This document shows positions 1 through 8,148 of a stretch of 37,441 nt of DNA, piece by piece. Origin of the DNA: Variovorax sp. Lineage in GTDB: Bacteria; Pseudomonadota; Gammaproteobacteria; Burkholderiales; Burkholderiaceae_C. Below the pieces are notes generated by a model. It was given only the letters and a program-made list of their open reading frames with translations, was not told the DNA's origin and searched no databases. The stretch is taken from NCBI GenBank assembly GCA_017744935.1, contig JAGIAI010000066.1, positions 1-37,441 on the forward strand, read 5' to 3'. Every line of letters starts with the position of its first letter. The stretch's first letter is position 1. A program made the translations under genes and the position numbers.

Positions 1-783
1 GACTCACCGTTCGGCAAGGAGCCGATCCCGCTGCTGCAGGAGCGCGCCAAGATGAACGGCTTCGAGCTGTCGCTGATCCCGGTCGCGGCGCCGGGCATCG
101 AGCAGAAATCGGCGTGGCTGCAGGTGCGCCAGCAGCGGCCCGACTATGTGCTGCTGTGGGGCTGGGGCGTGATGAACTCCACCGCGCTCAAGGAAGCGGT
201 CGCCACCGGCTACCCGCGCGAGAAGATGTACGGCGTGTGGTGGGCCGGTGCAGAGCCGGACGTGAAGGACGTCGGCGCCAATGCCAAGGGCTACAACGCA
301 CTCGCGCTGAACACCTCGGGCACCGAGCCGAAGGTGATCCAGGACATCCTCAAGAACGTGCACGACAAGGGTCAGGGCACGGGCCCGCGCGACGAGGTCG
401 GCTCCGTGCTCTACACGCGCGGCGTGATCATCCAGATGCTCGGCGTCGAAGCCGTGCGGCGTGCGCAGGAGCGTTTCGGCAAGGGCAAGGTCATGACCGG
501 CGAGCAGGTGCGCTGGGGTCTGGAGAATCTCGCGCTCGACCAGAAGAAGCTCGACTCGCTCGGCTTCGCGGGCGTGATGCGGCCGATCAGCACTTCGTGC
601 CAAGACCACATGGGTTCGAGCTGGGCGCGCATCGAGACGTGGGATGGCGCCAAGTGGAATGTGGGTGCGGACTGGTACCAGGCCGATGAACAGATCATCA
701 AGCCGATGGTGAAGGCCGCGGGCGAGAAGTACGCCGGCGAGAAGAAGCTCAATCGCCGCGACGCTGCCGACTGCGGCGCTTGA
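1..783 (+). CDS. ABC transporter substrate-binding protein, LivK type (5' truncated)
   Basis: The reading frame is open from the first base of the window and ends at TGA 781-783, so only the C-terminal 260 residues or so are present. The sequence resembles periplasmic Leu/Ile/Val-binding-type receptors (type 1 periplasmic fold): an alternating alpha/beta pattern with a stretch reading DYVLLWGWGVMN and a late region with a WY..DEQI segment near the end. It would bind a small carboxylate or amino acid in the periplasm and deliver it to a membrane permease. It lies 31 bases upstream of a LivF-type ATPase, which fits one transport operon whose permeases lie outside the window. The ligand cannot be read from sequence. 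The CoA ligase two genes downstream suggests an aromatic or other organic acid rather than an amino acid; that is inference. Confidence 0.85.
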   Translation, partial: DSPFGKEPIPLLQERAKMNGFELSLIPVAAPGIEQKSAWLQVRQQRPDYVLLWGWGVMNSTALKEAVATGYPREKMYGVWWAGAEPDVKDVGANAKGYNALALNTSGTEPKVIQDILKNVHDKGQGTGPRDEVGSVLYTRGVIIQMLGVEAVRRAQERFGKGKVMTGEQVRWGLENLALDQKKLDSLGFAGVMRPISTSCQDHMGSSWARIETWDGAKWNVGADWYQADEQIIKPMVKAAGEKYAGEKKLNRRDAADCGA

Positions 784-814
784 GCTTCTGCGAGAGAACG
801 CACTTCGGAACACC

Positions 815-1627
815 ATGAGCGAACGCAACGTCCTTCTCGACGTCAACGGCATCGAGGTCATCTACAACCATGTGATCCTCGTGTTGAAGGGCGTGTCGCT
901 CACGGTGCCCGAAGGCGGCATCGTGGCGCTGCTCGGTGGCAACGGTGCGGGCAAGACGACCACGCTGCGCGCGGTCTCGAACCTGCTGGCCGGCGAGCGC
1001 GGCGCGGTGACCAAGGGCACGATCGAGTTGCGCGGGGAGCGCATCGAGGCGCTGTCGCCCGCCGAGCTGGTCAAGCGCGGATTGATCCAGGTGATGGAGG
1101 GGCGGCACTGCTTTGCACACCTGTCGATCGAAGACAACCTGATGACGGGCGCGTACACGCGCACCGATGGCAAGGGCGCGGTGGCCGAGACGCTGGAGAA
1201 GGTCTACGCCTACTTCCCGCGCCTGAAGACCCGGCGCACTTCGCAGGCCGCGTACACGTCAGGCGGCGAACAGCAGATGTGCGCGATCGGCCGCGCGCTG
1301 ATGGCGAACCCGAGCATGGTCCTGCTCGACGAACCTTCGATGGGCCTCGCGCCGCAGATCGTGGAAGAAGTGTTCGGCATCGTGAAGGACCTGAACGAGA
1401 AAGAGCGCGTGACCTTCCTGCTCGCCGAGCAGAACACCAACATGGCGCTGCGCTACGCCGACTACGGTTACATCCTCGAGAACGGCCGCATCGTGATGGA
1501 TGGCGAGGCGAAGAGCCTGCGCGAGAACGAGGATGTGAAGGAGTTCTATCTTGGCGTGGGGGGCGTGGACCGCAAGAGTTTCCGCGACGTCAAGAGCTAC
1601 AAGAGAAGAAAGCGTTGGCTCGCATGA
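815..1627 (+). CDS. livF: ABC transporter ATP-binding protein, LivF type
   Basis: A 270-residue ATPase of the branched-chain amino acid uptake family (HAAT). Walker A is GGNGAGKTT near residues 42-50, the signature motif is TSGGEQQM near 150, Walker B is VLLDEPSMGLAP near 170, and an H-loop-equivalent LLAEQN follows. The usual LSGGEQQ signature begins YTSGG here, a small departure. The C-terminus carries about 25 extra residues rich in Lys and Arg after the typical LGVGG end. It energises uptake by the receptor encoded just upstream. The stop overlaps the start of the next gene (ATGA, 1624-1627), implying translational coupling with a CoA ligase. The ATG at 815 is chosen because LivF proteins begin close to it; the ribosome site is weak. 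Confidence 0.9.
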   Translation: MSERNVLLDVNGIEVIYNHVILVLKGVSLTVPEGGIVALLGGNGAGKTTTLRAVSNLLAGERGAVTKGTIELRGERIEALSPAELVKRGLIQVMEGRHCFAHLSIEDNLMTGAYTRTDGKGAVAETLEKVYAYFPRLKTRRTSQAAYTSGGEQQMCAIGRALMANPSMVLLDEPSMGLAPQIVEEVFGIVKDLNEKERVTFLLAEQNTNMALRYADYGYILENGRIVMDGEAKSLRENEDVKEFYLGVGGVDRKSFRDVKSYKRRKRWLA

Positions 1628-2871
1628 CGGACTATTACGACGCACTTGAAGTGCGAGACCCAGAAGAGCGCGAGCGCGATCTGTTCGCGGCGTTGCCGAA
1701 GCAGGTCATGCAGGCGCAGACAGCCGCACCCGCTTTCGCACGCTTGCTCGATGGCGTGAAGCCGGCGGACATCACGAGCCGCGAGGCGCTCGCGAAGCTG
1801 CCGGTCACGCGCAAGTCCGAGTTGCTCGCGCTGCAGAAGGAGCGGCGCGCGAGTGATCCATTCGGCGGCTTTTCCGCGATCCGCTTCGGCTCGCGCATGA
1901 CGCGCGTGTTCGCGAGCCCCGGCACGATCTACGAACCGGAGGGCGAGGCGCGCGACTACTGGCGCACCGCACGCGCGCTGTTCGCTGCGGGCTTTCGCGG
2001 TGGCGAGTTGGTGCACAACTGCTTCAGCTATCACATGACACCCGCGGGCTCGATCATGGAAAGCGGCGCACGCGCGCTCGGCTGCACCGTTTTCGCGGGT
2101 GGCACCGGGCAGACAGAACAGCAGGTCGAGGCCATCGTCGACCTGAAGCCGGCAGGCTATGCGGGCACGCCGAGCTTCCTGAAGATCATCATCGAGAAGG
2201 CGGCGGAGAAAGGCGTCGCGCTGCCGTCGCTCACCAAGGCGCTGGTGTCGGGCGAAGCCTTTCCACCGAGCCTGCGCGACTGGATCGCCGAGCGCGGCGT
2301 GACTGGCACGCAGTGCTATGCCACCGCCGACCTCGGACTTATTGCGTACGAGACTTCCGCGCGCGAAGGGCTGGTGCTCGACGAAGGCGTGATCGTCGAG
2401 ATCGTGCGCCCCGGCACCGGTAATCCGGTACCCGAAGGTGAAGTCGGCGAGATCGTCGTGACCACGCTCAATCCCGACTATCCGCTGATCCGGTTCGGCA
2501 CCGGCGACCTGTCGGCAGTGCTGCCGGGGCAATGCCCCACGGGCCGCACCAACAAGCGCATCAAGGGCTGGCTCGGCCGCGCCGACCAGACCACGAAGGT
2601 GCGCGGCATGTTCGTGCATCCGGGGCAGGTCGCGGAGATTGCGCGGCGCTTTCCCGAAGTGCGGCGCGCGCGCCTGGTGGTCGAAGGCGAGATGGCCGAC
2701 GACCGCATGACGCTCAAGCTCGAATGTGCGAACGCGCCGGAGGGGCTCTCGGAACGCATCGGCGAGGCGATCCGCGAAGTGACCAAGCTGCGCGGCGGTG
2801 TCGAGTTCGTCTCACAGGGCAGCTTGCCCAACGACGGCAAGGTGATCGAGGATCTGCGCAGCTATCGATAG
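1624..2871 (+). CDS. Phenylacetate-CoA ligase-like AMP-binding protein
   Basis: A 415-residue protein of the ANL adenylating superfamily, closest in layout to phenylacetate-CoA ligase (PaaK). Supporting motifs are YATADLGLIAYE (aromatic/acid pocket and A5-like region, about residue 238), GTGDL near 291, the GRADQTTKVRG hinge near 318 and a C-terminal LPNDGK with the late lysine near 406. The nucleotide-binding loop, normally SSGTTGKP in PaaK, reads SPGTIYEPEG at about residues 98-107, so the consensus Thr-Gly-Lys is missing. It starts inside the last codons of the upstream ABC ATPase gene (4-base overlap), so uptake and CoA activation of the same acid are likely linked. The substrate is unknown, and the altered loop leaves room for another acyl-activating or a regulatory role. 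Confidence 0.8.
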   Translation: MTDYYDALEVRDPEERERDLFAALPKQVMQAQTAAPAFARLLDGVKPADITSREALAKLPVTRKSELLALQKERRASDPFGGFSAIRFGSRMTRVFASPGTIYEPEGEARDYWRTARALFAAGFRGGELVHNCFSYHMTPAGSIMESGARALGCTVFAGGTGQTEQQVEAIVDLKPAGYAGTPSFLKIIIEKAAEKGVALPSLTKALVSGEAFPPSLRDWIAERGVTGTQCYATADLGLIAYETSAREGLVLDEGVIVEIVRPGTGNPVPEGEVGEIVVTTLNPDYPLIRFGTGDLSAVLPGQCPTGRTNKRIKGWLGRADQTTKVRGMFVHPGQVAEIARRFPEVRRARLVVEGEMADDRMTLKLECANAPEGLSERIGEAIREVTKLRGGVEFVSQGSLPNDGKVIEDLRSYR

Positions 2872-2882
2872 GCCGCGTCGAA

Positions 2883-3296
2883 TCAGGGCGCTTCCGCAAG
2901 CGGGAGTGCTATGTCTCGTTCCGCAAATACCTCCCGCACCGCGAACAGCCCATTGAGCGCTGCCGGAAAGCCCGCATACACCGCCATCTGCATCACGACC
3001 TCGACAATCTCCGACGGCTTGCAGCCGACATGCAACGCCGCATGCAGGTGTACACGCAGCTGGGGTTGCGCATTGCCGAGGGCACACAGGGCGGCGACCG
3101 TCGCGATCTCGCGTTCGCGCAAACCGAGCCCGTCGCGGGCGTAGATATCGCCGAACGGGAATTCGACGACGTAATTCGCGAAATCGGGAAACGCCTTTGC
3201 GAGTGTTTCGACCACGGCCCGACCCTTGGGACCATCGACGGCCTCCAACTGGCGAAGGCCGCGCTCGTAGCGTTGATTGGGTGTTGTGTGTGTCAT
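2883..3296 (-). CDS. Carboxymuconolactone decarboxylase family protein
   Basis: A 137-residue protein of the CMD/AhpD fold. The central segment HLHAALHVGCKPSEI with the following MQMAVYAGFPAALNG is the family core. There is no CxxC pair, so an AhpD-type alkylhydroperoxidase role is unlikely and the gamma-carboxymuconolactone decarboxylase-like branch fits better. The start at 3296 is favoured over longer in-frame options because GGAGGA lies five bases upstream of the ATG (3302-3307) and because the product then starts at the length normal for the family. It is divergent from a LysR regulator 84 bases away, the usual arrangement for a LysR target gene. The actual substrate is unknown; no protocatechuate genes are nearby. 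Confidence 0.82.
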   Translation of the reverse strand: MTHTTPNQRYERGLRQLEAVDGPKGRAVVETLAKAFPDFANYVVEFPFGDIYARDGLGLREREIATVAALCALGNAQPQLRVHLHAALHVGCKPSEIVEVVMQMAVYAGFPAALNGLFAVREVFAERDIALPLAEAP

Positions 3297-3380
3297 GCAT
3301 TCCTCCGATCGATATGACGAGCGCACTCTAGGAGCCTCTCGCGATCCGCGGAATGACCAAGTTCGTGATACCTTTTTGAT

Positions 3381-4259
3381 ATGACAACCCGCCTCGATTC
3401 CCGCGCGCTTTCGCTTTTTCTCGCGGTCGCCGACGCACAGAGTTTTCGTCAGGCCGCCGACACCTTGCATCTATCGCAACCGCCACTGAGTCGCGCGATT
3501 CGCGAGCTCGAGGAGCGACTTGAGGTGCGCCTCTTCAACCGTCACACGCAGGGCGTGAGCCTCACCGAAGCCGGCAGCAAACTGCTTCCCTACGCACGCG
3601 CGGTTGCGGACTTGCTGCGCGATGCAGAAGCGACCCTGTCAGCCGAAGGATGGCCGCCTGCCTTGCGACTCGGCCTGACGAGCGCCGTGGAACCAGCGTG
3701 GTTCAGAGGGTTGCCGCAGCGCATCGAGGCGCGCCGTCCGGAGACGTCGATCTCCACCTTCTCCGACACTTCGCCCCGGTTGATCCGGCAACTGCGCAAA
3801 GGCAGGTTGGATGCTGCCTTCATCGCGCTGCCGACGCACACCGAAGGCCTGGATGTGAGCGAACTCGATCGGTTGCCGATGATGGTGGCAATGCCATCCG
3901 CCCATCCCCTCGCGAAGCGCAGGATCATCCGACTGACCGACCTCGCAAAGGAGCCTGTCTTCTGGTTCGAGCGTTCGCGCCAGCCGGCCTTCTATGACCA
4001 CTGTCAGCGCATCTTTGCTCGGCATGGCCTTGCGCTTCGCAAGCTGAGAGAGCCGACGGACCATCATGTGCTGCTGGCCGAGGTCGCGAGCGGGCGAGGC
4101 ATGGCGTTGCTACCCAGGTCTTTTGCTGGTCTTCGAAAAGCGGGCGTCGCCTATCGGTCCCTGGCCGAGGGCGATGAACTGTCCGTTGGCATCGGCCTCG
4201 CGACGCCCAAGGATCGGCCCACCATGCGCGACATGCTGGCAGCGGTTGCGCGCCCCTAG
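3381..4259 (+). CDS. LysR family transcriptional regulator
   Basis: A 292-residue LysR-type regulator. The winged helix-turn-helix occupies residues 4-62, with the family pattern FRQAADTLHLSQPPLSRAIRELE followed by LFNRHTQGVSLTEAG. The rest is a two-lobed periplasmic-binding-like effector domain. It is transcribed away from the CMD-family gene at 2883-3296 and probably controls that gene and itself from the shared 84-base spacer. The octamer GATATGAC occurs twice in that spacer, at 3311-3318 and 3378-3385, the second overlapping the start codon; whether this matters is unknown. No effector can be assigned. Confidence 0.9.
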   Translation: MTTRLDSRALSLFLAVADAQSFRQAADTLHLSQPPLSRAIRELEERLEVRLFNRHTQGVSLTEAGSKLLPYARAVADLLRDAEATLSAEGWPPALRLGLTSAVEPAWFRGLPQRIEARRPETSISTFSDTSPRLIRQLRKGRLDAAFIALPTHTEGLDVSELDRLPMMVAMPSAHPLAKRRIIRLTDLAKEPVFWFERSRQPAFYDHCQRIFARHGLALRKLREPTDHHVLLAEVASGRGMALLPRSFAGLRKAGVAYRSLAEGDELSVGIGLATPKDRPTMRDMLAAVARP

Positions 4260-4298
4260 CCCGCAGAATTCCGGCAAATCCTCAACGCGCAGACCACC

Positions 4299-4571
4299 AT
4301 GACCATCGAACTGAACAAGGAAGCCCGCCAGGAAGCGATCGCTTCGATCGAGCGCTATTTCCGCGAGAACATGGACGAGCCCATCGGCAACATTGCCGCG
4401 GGCGCCCTGCTCGGCTACTTTCTCGAAGAGATCGGGCCAGCGATCTACAACAAGGCAGTGACCGACGTGCAGGAGCGGCTCCAGGCCCGGGTCATGGAAC
4501 TGGACATCGAAGTGCACGAAGACGAATTCCAGTACTGGCGCAAGTACGACAAGGCCCGCGGACGCAAGTGA
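4299..4571 (+). CDS. DUF2164 domain-containing protein
   Basis: A 90-residue protein that matches the DUF2164 family along its whole length: an N-terminal LNKEARQEAI.SI.RYF segment, the central IGNIAAGALLGYFLEEIGPAIYN region and a charged tail ending DEFQYWRKYDK. It has no signal peptide or membrane segment and should be cytoplasmic. The function of the family is not known to me. It follows the LysR gene by 39 bases on the same strand and converges with the J-domain gene, 29 bases away. The neighbours give no functional hint. Confidence 0.85.
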   Translation: MTIELNKEARQEAIASIERYFRENMDEPIGNIAAGALLGYFLEEIGPAIYNKAVTDVQERLQARVMELDIEVHEDEFQYWRKYDKARGRK

Positions 4572-4600
4572 CGGGCGTCACCGCGACCGCGTCGGTGCGG

Positions 4601-5656
4601 TCACTGCGCTTTTGAAGCGCGTCCTGCGCCGCGCACCCAGGTGCGCTGCTTGCGGTTCCATGCGCGCAGGCGCTTGTCGGTGGGCTCGCCGCCTTCACCC
4701 GAGGCACTGGCGATGAGATGGCTGAGCAGGTGCTCCTGCTCGGCGGTCAATGCTTCCGGAAAGACGGGTTTCACGATGACGATGTGGTCCGCATTCGCCC
4801 CGCGCCGCTTCGCCGGAAAACCCAGTCCGGGCAGGCTGTAGCTCAGGCGGTCGCGACGCAGCGCCACCTGTTTCAGGCCCATCAGGGTGGGCACATCGAT
4901 CGTCCGGTTGGCGATCCACGCGAATCCATCAACCGGAATCTCGCAGCGGATGGTGCCGTCTTCGTCGAGTTCGAAGAACTCATGCGCGAGCAGTTCGACG
5001 CGGATCTCCAGATCGGCCGGCGGCGGATTCCCGCGTGCGCGGCGCCCGTCGACGTGCAGCAGATCACCCTGCCGGACACCCGGCGGAATGCGGACCTTGA
5101 GTTGATAGGCGCGGACCTGTGTTCCGGCGCCCTGGCAGTCCGGACAGGTGCGCTGTGCGATGCCGCCGCCGTGGCAGGCCGCGCATTCGGTCATGCCGCC
5201 CGGCCAGCCGAAGAAATTGCGCTTGGGGATGGCGCCCGAGCCGCCGCAATGGGTGCAGTTGCCGCCGAGCACCTGGTGACCTGCGCCATCGCAGGTTGCG
5301 CAGGTCAGCGTCATGCGTCCGCGCAACGCCTTGATACAACCTGCTGCGGCCTCTTCGAGGGTGAGTTTGATCTTTCGCTGGATCGGCCGACGGCGTGGCC
5401 CCGCAGATTCTTCTTCCGCTTGGGGTTGAGCAGTCTCCTGCGCTCGCGGAGCCGTCGCTTCGGGACGGGCGCGGAATCCGGCACTACGGATTTCCTCGAA
5501 GGCCCGGTTGATGCGCTGCATGCGCGCGACCGCATCGGCGCTGCTGTTGCGATCGGGGTGCCACTGCGACACGAGGCGCCGCCACGCGGCCTTGACTTCA
5601 CGCTCGGTGGCGTCGGAGCCCAGTCCCAGTTCGGAAAAAGCGTTGTCGGTGGTCAA
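4601..5656 (-). CDS. J-domain co-chaperone with DnaJ-type zinc fingers
   Basis: A 351-residue DnaJ-like protein. Residues 1-65 form a J-domain with the HPD tripeptide at 33-35 that stimulates DnaK ATPase. A Pro/Ala/Glu/Arg-rich linker at about 60-95 stands where DnaJ has its Gly/Phe-rich region. Four CxxC pairs (119/122, 134/137, 158/161, 171/174) form the two zinc centres, followed by a C-terminal substrate-binding beta domain (VRIPPGVRQGDLL near 190). It is therefore a class I-like J-protein without G/F region and distinct from housekeeping dnaJ, which sits next to dnaK in this group. The ATG at 5656 has GAGGA five bases upstream. It is divergent from a beta-lactamase gene 82 bases away. 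The client is unknown. Confidence 0.88.
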   Translation of the reverse strand: MTTDNAFSELGLGSDATEREVKAAWRRLVSQWHPDRNSSADAVARMQRINRAFEEIRSAGFRARPEATAPRAQETAQPQAEEESAGPRRRPIQRKIKLTLEEAAAGCIKALRGRMTLTCATCDGAGHQVLGGNCTHCGGSGAIPKRNFFGWPGGMTECAACHGGGIAQRTCPDCQGAGTQVRAYQLKVRIPPGVRQGDLLHVDGRRARGNPPPADLEIRVELLAHEFFELDEDGTIRCEIPVDGFAWIANRTIDVPTLMGLKQVALRRDRLSYSLPGLGFPAKRRGANADHIVIVKPVFPEALTAEQEHLLSHLIASASGEGGEPTDKRLRAWNRKQRTWVRGAGRASKAQ

Positions 5657-5738
5657 TTTGAATCCTCGCGCGTCGGCGAGAATTATCCCTGAGCGCTTCC
5701 TGCCGGAAGCGTCGGATCAGAGGCTCCAGGCCGCCAAC

Positions 5739-6608
5739 ATGAACATCAAGAAGACCCTTCGTATTACCACTTTCGCCCTCGCCGCCGCGTTGCTCGGCCC
5801 TTGGGCGACCGCCACGGCTGCCACGGACACGCCCTCCTTCAACGAAGCATTCAAGGGTTACGACGCATGTTTCCTGCTTTATGACGTGAACGCGAAGAAG
5901 CTGGTTGTCGAATACAACCCGGGCAATCGCTGCAAGCAGCGCATCGCGCCGAATTCGACTTTCAAGGTGCCGCTGTCGCTGATGGCCTTCAATGAAAAGC
6001 TCATCGACCAGAACACAGTCTTCAAGTGGAGCGGCCAGAAGTACGACAGGGGCGAACTCAACCGCGACCAGACGCCGCGCAGCTGGATTCAGGACTCGGT
6101 CGTCTGGGTGTCGCAGGACATCGCCCCCTCGCTCGGTTACGCGCGCATCGGCAAGTACCTCGACGACTTCAACTACGGCAACCTCGATTTCAGCGGTGAC
6201 ATCGGCAAGAACAACGGCCTGACCAACGCCTGGCTGAGCAGCAGCCTGCAGATCTCGGCGTACGAGCAGCTCGAATTCCTGAAGGCCATGGAAGCGCACC
6301 AGCTGCCGGTGTCGCGCGAAGCGATCGATCAGACGCGTCAGAACATGGCGCTCGGCAAGCTCGAAAACGGCGCCGATGTTTTTGGCAAGACCGGGGCGGG
6401 CCGCCATCGCATCCGCACCACCGACCGCACGCCGAGCAGGCTGCGCGACGGGTGGTTCGTCGGCTTCGTCGAAGGCAACACCGAGCACTACATCTTCGTG
6501 AGCAACCTCACCGACCGGCAGGCGCCGGCAGCCGACGATCGCTACGCAGGCAGCCAGATCCTGAAGCCGATCGTCATGCGCATCCTCAATAACCGGACGG
6601 CGCACTGA
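5739..6608 (+). CDS. bla: Class D (OXA-type) beta-lactamase
   Basis: A 289-residue periplasmic serine beta-lactamase. Residues 1-27 are a signal peptide. All class D landmarks are present: STFK at 73-76 (nucleophile Ser73 and the lysine that becomes carboxylated), SVV at 120-122, YGN at 146-148, KTG at 217-219 and WFVGFVEG from 239. It should hydrolyse penicillins; activity on oxyimino-cephalosporins or carbapenems cannot be judged by eye. The ATG at 5739 is chosen because a good signal peptide starts there; the upstream in-frame extension is not protein-like and runs into the divergent J-protein gene. No regulator, transposase, integron or attC-like site is adjacent, so this looks like a resident chromosomal gene. 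Confidence 0.93.
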   Translation: MNIKKTLRITTFALAAALLGPWATATAATDTPSFNEAFKGYDACFLLYDVNAKKLVVEYNPGNRCKQRIAPNSTFKVPLSLMAFNEKLIDQNTVFKWSGQKYDRGELNRDQTPRSWIQDSVVWVSQDIAPSLGYARIGKYLDDFNYGNLDFSGDIGKNNGLTNAWLSSSLQISAYEQLEFLKAMEAHQLPVSREAIDQTRQNMALGKLENGADVFGKTGAGRHRIRTTDRTPSRLRDGWFVGFVEGNTEHYIFVSNLTDRQAPAADDRYAGSQILKPIVMRILNNRTAH

Positions 6609-6660
6609 GCGCCCGGGCGCTGATGCAAGTGCGGGCATGGTCCTTGCGGGATATCGCGCG

Positions 6661-7995
6661 ATGACTCACTCGTTCTTCCAGCTGCCCTCCGCTTCCCGCT
6701 ACGCCCTGCGCAACCTGCGCGCGCCCCGCTGCCTCGTCCAGGCAGAACTGCCGGACGATCCGGCCGGCGATCTCGTTGCCATCGACCTGCTGGTGGATGG
6801 CGACCGCATCGCCGCCATCGACGCCGCGGGCCGCATGCCCGCGGAATTCGGCCCTGACCTCGACGCATCGATGGTGCTGCCCGGCATGGTCGACTGCCAT
6901 ACACACCTCGACAAGGGCCACATCTGGCCGCGCCAGGCCAACCCGACCCGCGACGGCGCGGGCGCATCGGCCGCCACGATGCGCGACCGAACCGCCCGCT
7001 GGAACGCGGACGACGTCCGTCGCCGCATGGAATTCGGCCTCGCGACCGCCTACGCCAAGGGCGTGGTCGCGATCCGGACCCATCTGGATTCGCTCGCACC
7101 GCAGGCGTCGATCTCGTTCCCGGTCTTCCGCGAAGTGCGCGAGCGCTGGGCGGGGCGGGTCGACCTGCAGGTGTCTTCGATCGCGCCGCTCGACATCTTC
7201 CTGAAGGACGAAGGCCGCCAACTCGCCGACATCGTGGCCGAGAGCGGCGGCCGGCTCGGCTGCGTCACGCGCTCGGGCAGCTTTCCAGGGGAGACGATGC
7301 CGCCGGACATGGACGAGGCGCTGGTGCAGGTGTTTCGCCTCGCGGCGGAGCGCGGGCTCGACCTCGACCTGCATGTGGACGAATCGACCGACCCCACGGC
7401 GCGTGCGCTAATCCGCGTCGCGCGGACGGCGGTCTCCGAGGACTTCGCGGGCCGCATCCTCTGCGGCCACTGCACAGCGCTGGCGCTGCAGACCGACGAA
7501 TTCATCGAGGAAACGCTCGACGCATGCCGCGATGCCGGCATCGACATCGTGAGCCTGCCGACGGTCAACATGTACCTGCAGGACCGCAGCCAGAACGGCC
7601 GCACCCCGCGCTGGCGCGGCGTGACCGTGCTGCACGAAATGAAGGCGCACGGCCTGCGCGTGGCGGTCGCGGGCGACAACTGCCGCGATCCGTTCCATGC
7701 CTATGGCGATCACGACATGCTCGACACCTTCACCCAGGCGGTGAAGATCCTGCACCTCGACCACCCGCTGGGGGACTGGATCCGCGCCGCCACCGAAACG
7801 CCGGCGGCGATCATGGGCATCGACCGGGGCGTGCTGAAGGCGGGCGCAGGCGCGGACTTCCTCGTGCTGAAGGCGCGTAACTACTCCGAGATGCTGTCGC
7901 GGACCCAGGTCGACCGCACGGTCGTTCGCTCGGGGCGCGCGATCGACACCACCTTGCCGGATTACCGTCTGCTCGACGACCTGATGGCGATCTGA
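6661..7995 (+). CDS. Cytosine deaminase-like amidohydrolase
   Basis: A 444-residue metal-dependent hydrolase of the amidohydrolase superfamily, subgroup of cytosine deaminase CodA. Metal and catalytic residues line up by eye with E. coli CodA: HTH at 80-82, H238-x-x-E241 in HVDES, H270 in GHCTAL, and D339 in AGDNCRDP. This suggests hydrolytic deamination of cytosine or a related cyclic amine or amide, in the cytoplasm. The N-terminal 40 residues precede the usual composite beta domain. The ATG at 6661 is preferred; an in-frame start at 6637 would add eight residues. It follows the beta-lactamase gene by 52 bases and has no purine or pyrimidine permease (codB) nearby, so the exact substrate is open. 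Confidence 0.8.
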   Translation: MTHSFFQLPSASRYALRNLRAPRCLVQAELPDDPAGDLVAIDLLVDGDRIAAIDAAGRMPAEFGPDLDASMVLPGMVDCHTHLDKGHIWPRQANPTRDGAGASAATMRDRTARWNADDVRRRMEFGLATAYAKGVVAIRTHLDSLAPQASISFPVFREVRERWAGRVDLQVSSIAPLDIFLKDEGRQLADIVAESGGRLGCVTRSGSFPGETMPPDMDEALVQVFRLAAERGLDLDLHVDESTDPTARALIRVARTAVSEDFAGRILCGHCTALALQTDEFIEETLDACRDAGIDIVSLPTVNMYLQDRSQNGRTPRWRGVTVLHEMKAHGLRVAVAGDNCRDPFHAYGDHDMLDTFTQAVKILHLDHPLGDWIRAATETPAAIMGIDRGVLKAGAGADFLVLKARNYSEMLSRTQVDRTVVRSGRAIDTTLPDYRLLDDLMAI

Positions 7996-8148
7996 GCACG
8001 GATCGCAACAGTGCGGCGCAACTTTCGGTCGCTTTCGTGCGGTCTTGACGGTCACCGCGAGGTGCTCTTCGTGGACCGACCGCTGCTGTCAGCATCGCCA
8101 TGGCATCCTGAACGCGCAACAGGCAGACACCGCGCGGCGCGGCAGACG

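Noticed and set aside
4585..4602. GACCGC-N6-GCGGTC hairpin after the DUF2164 gene
   Set aside because: Six GC pairs with only a short T-run further down, overlapping the stop of the convergent gene; symmetry of this size is common in such GC-rich DNA.
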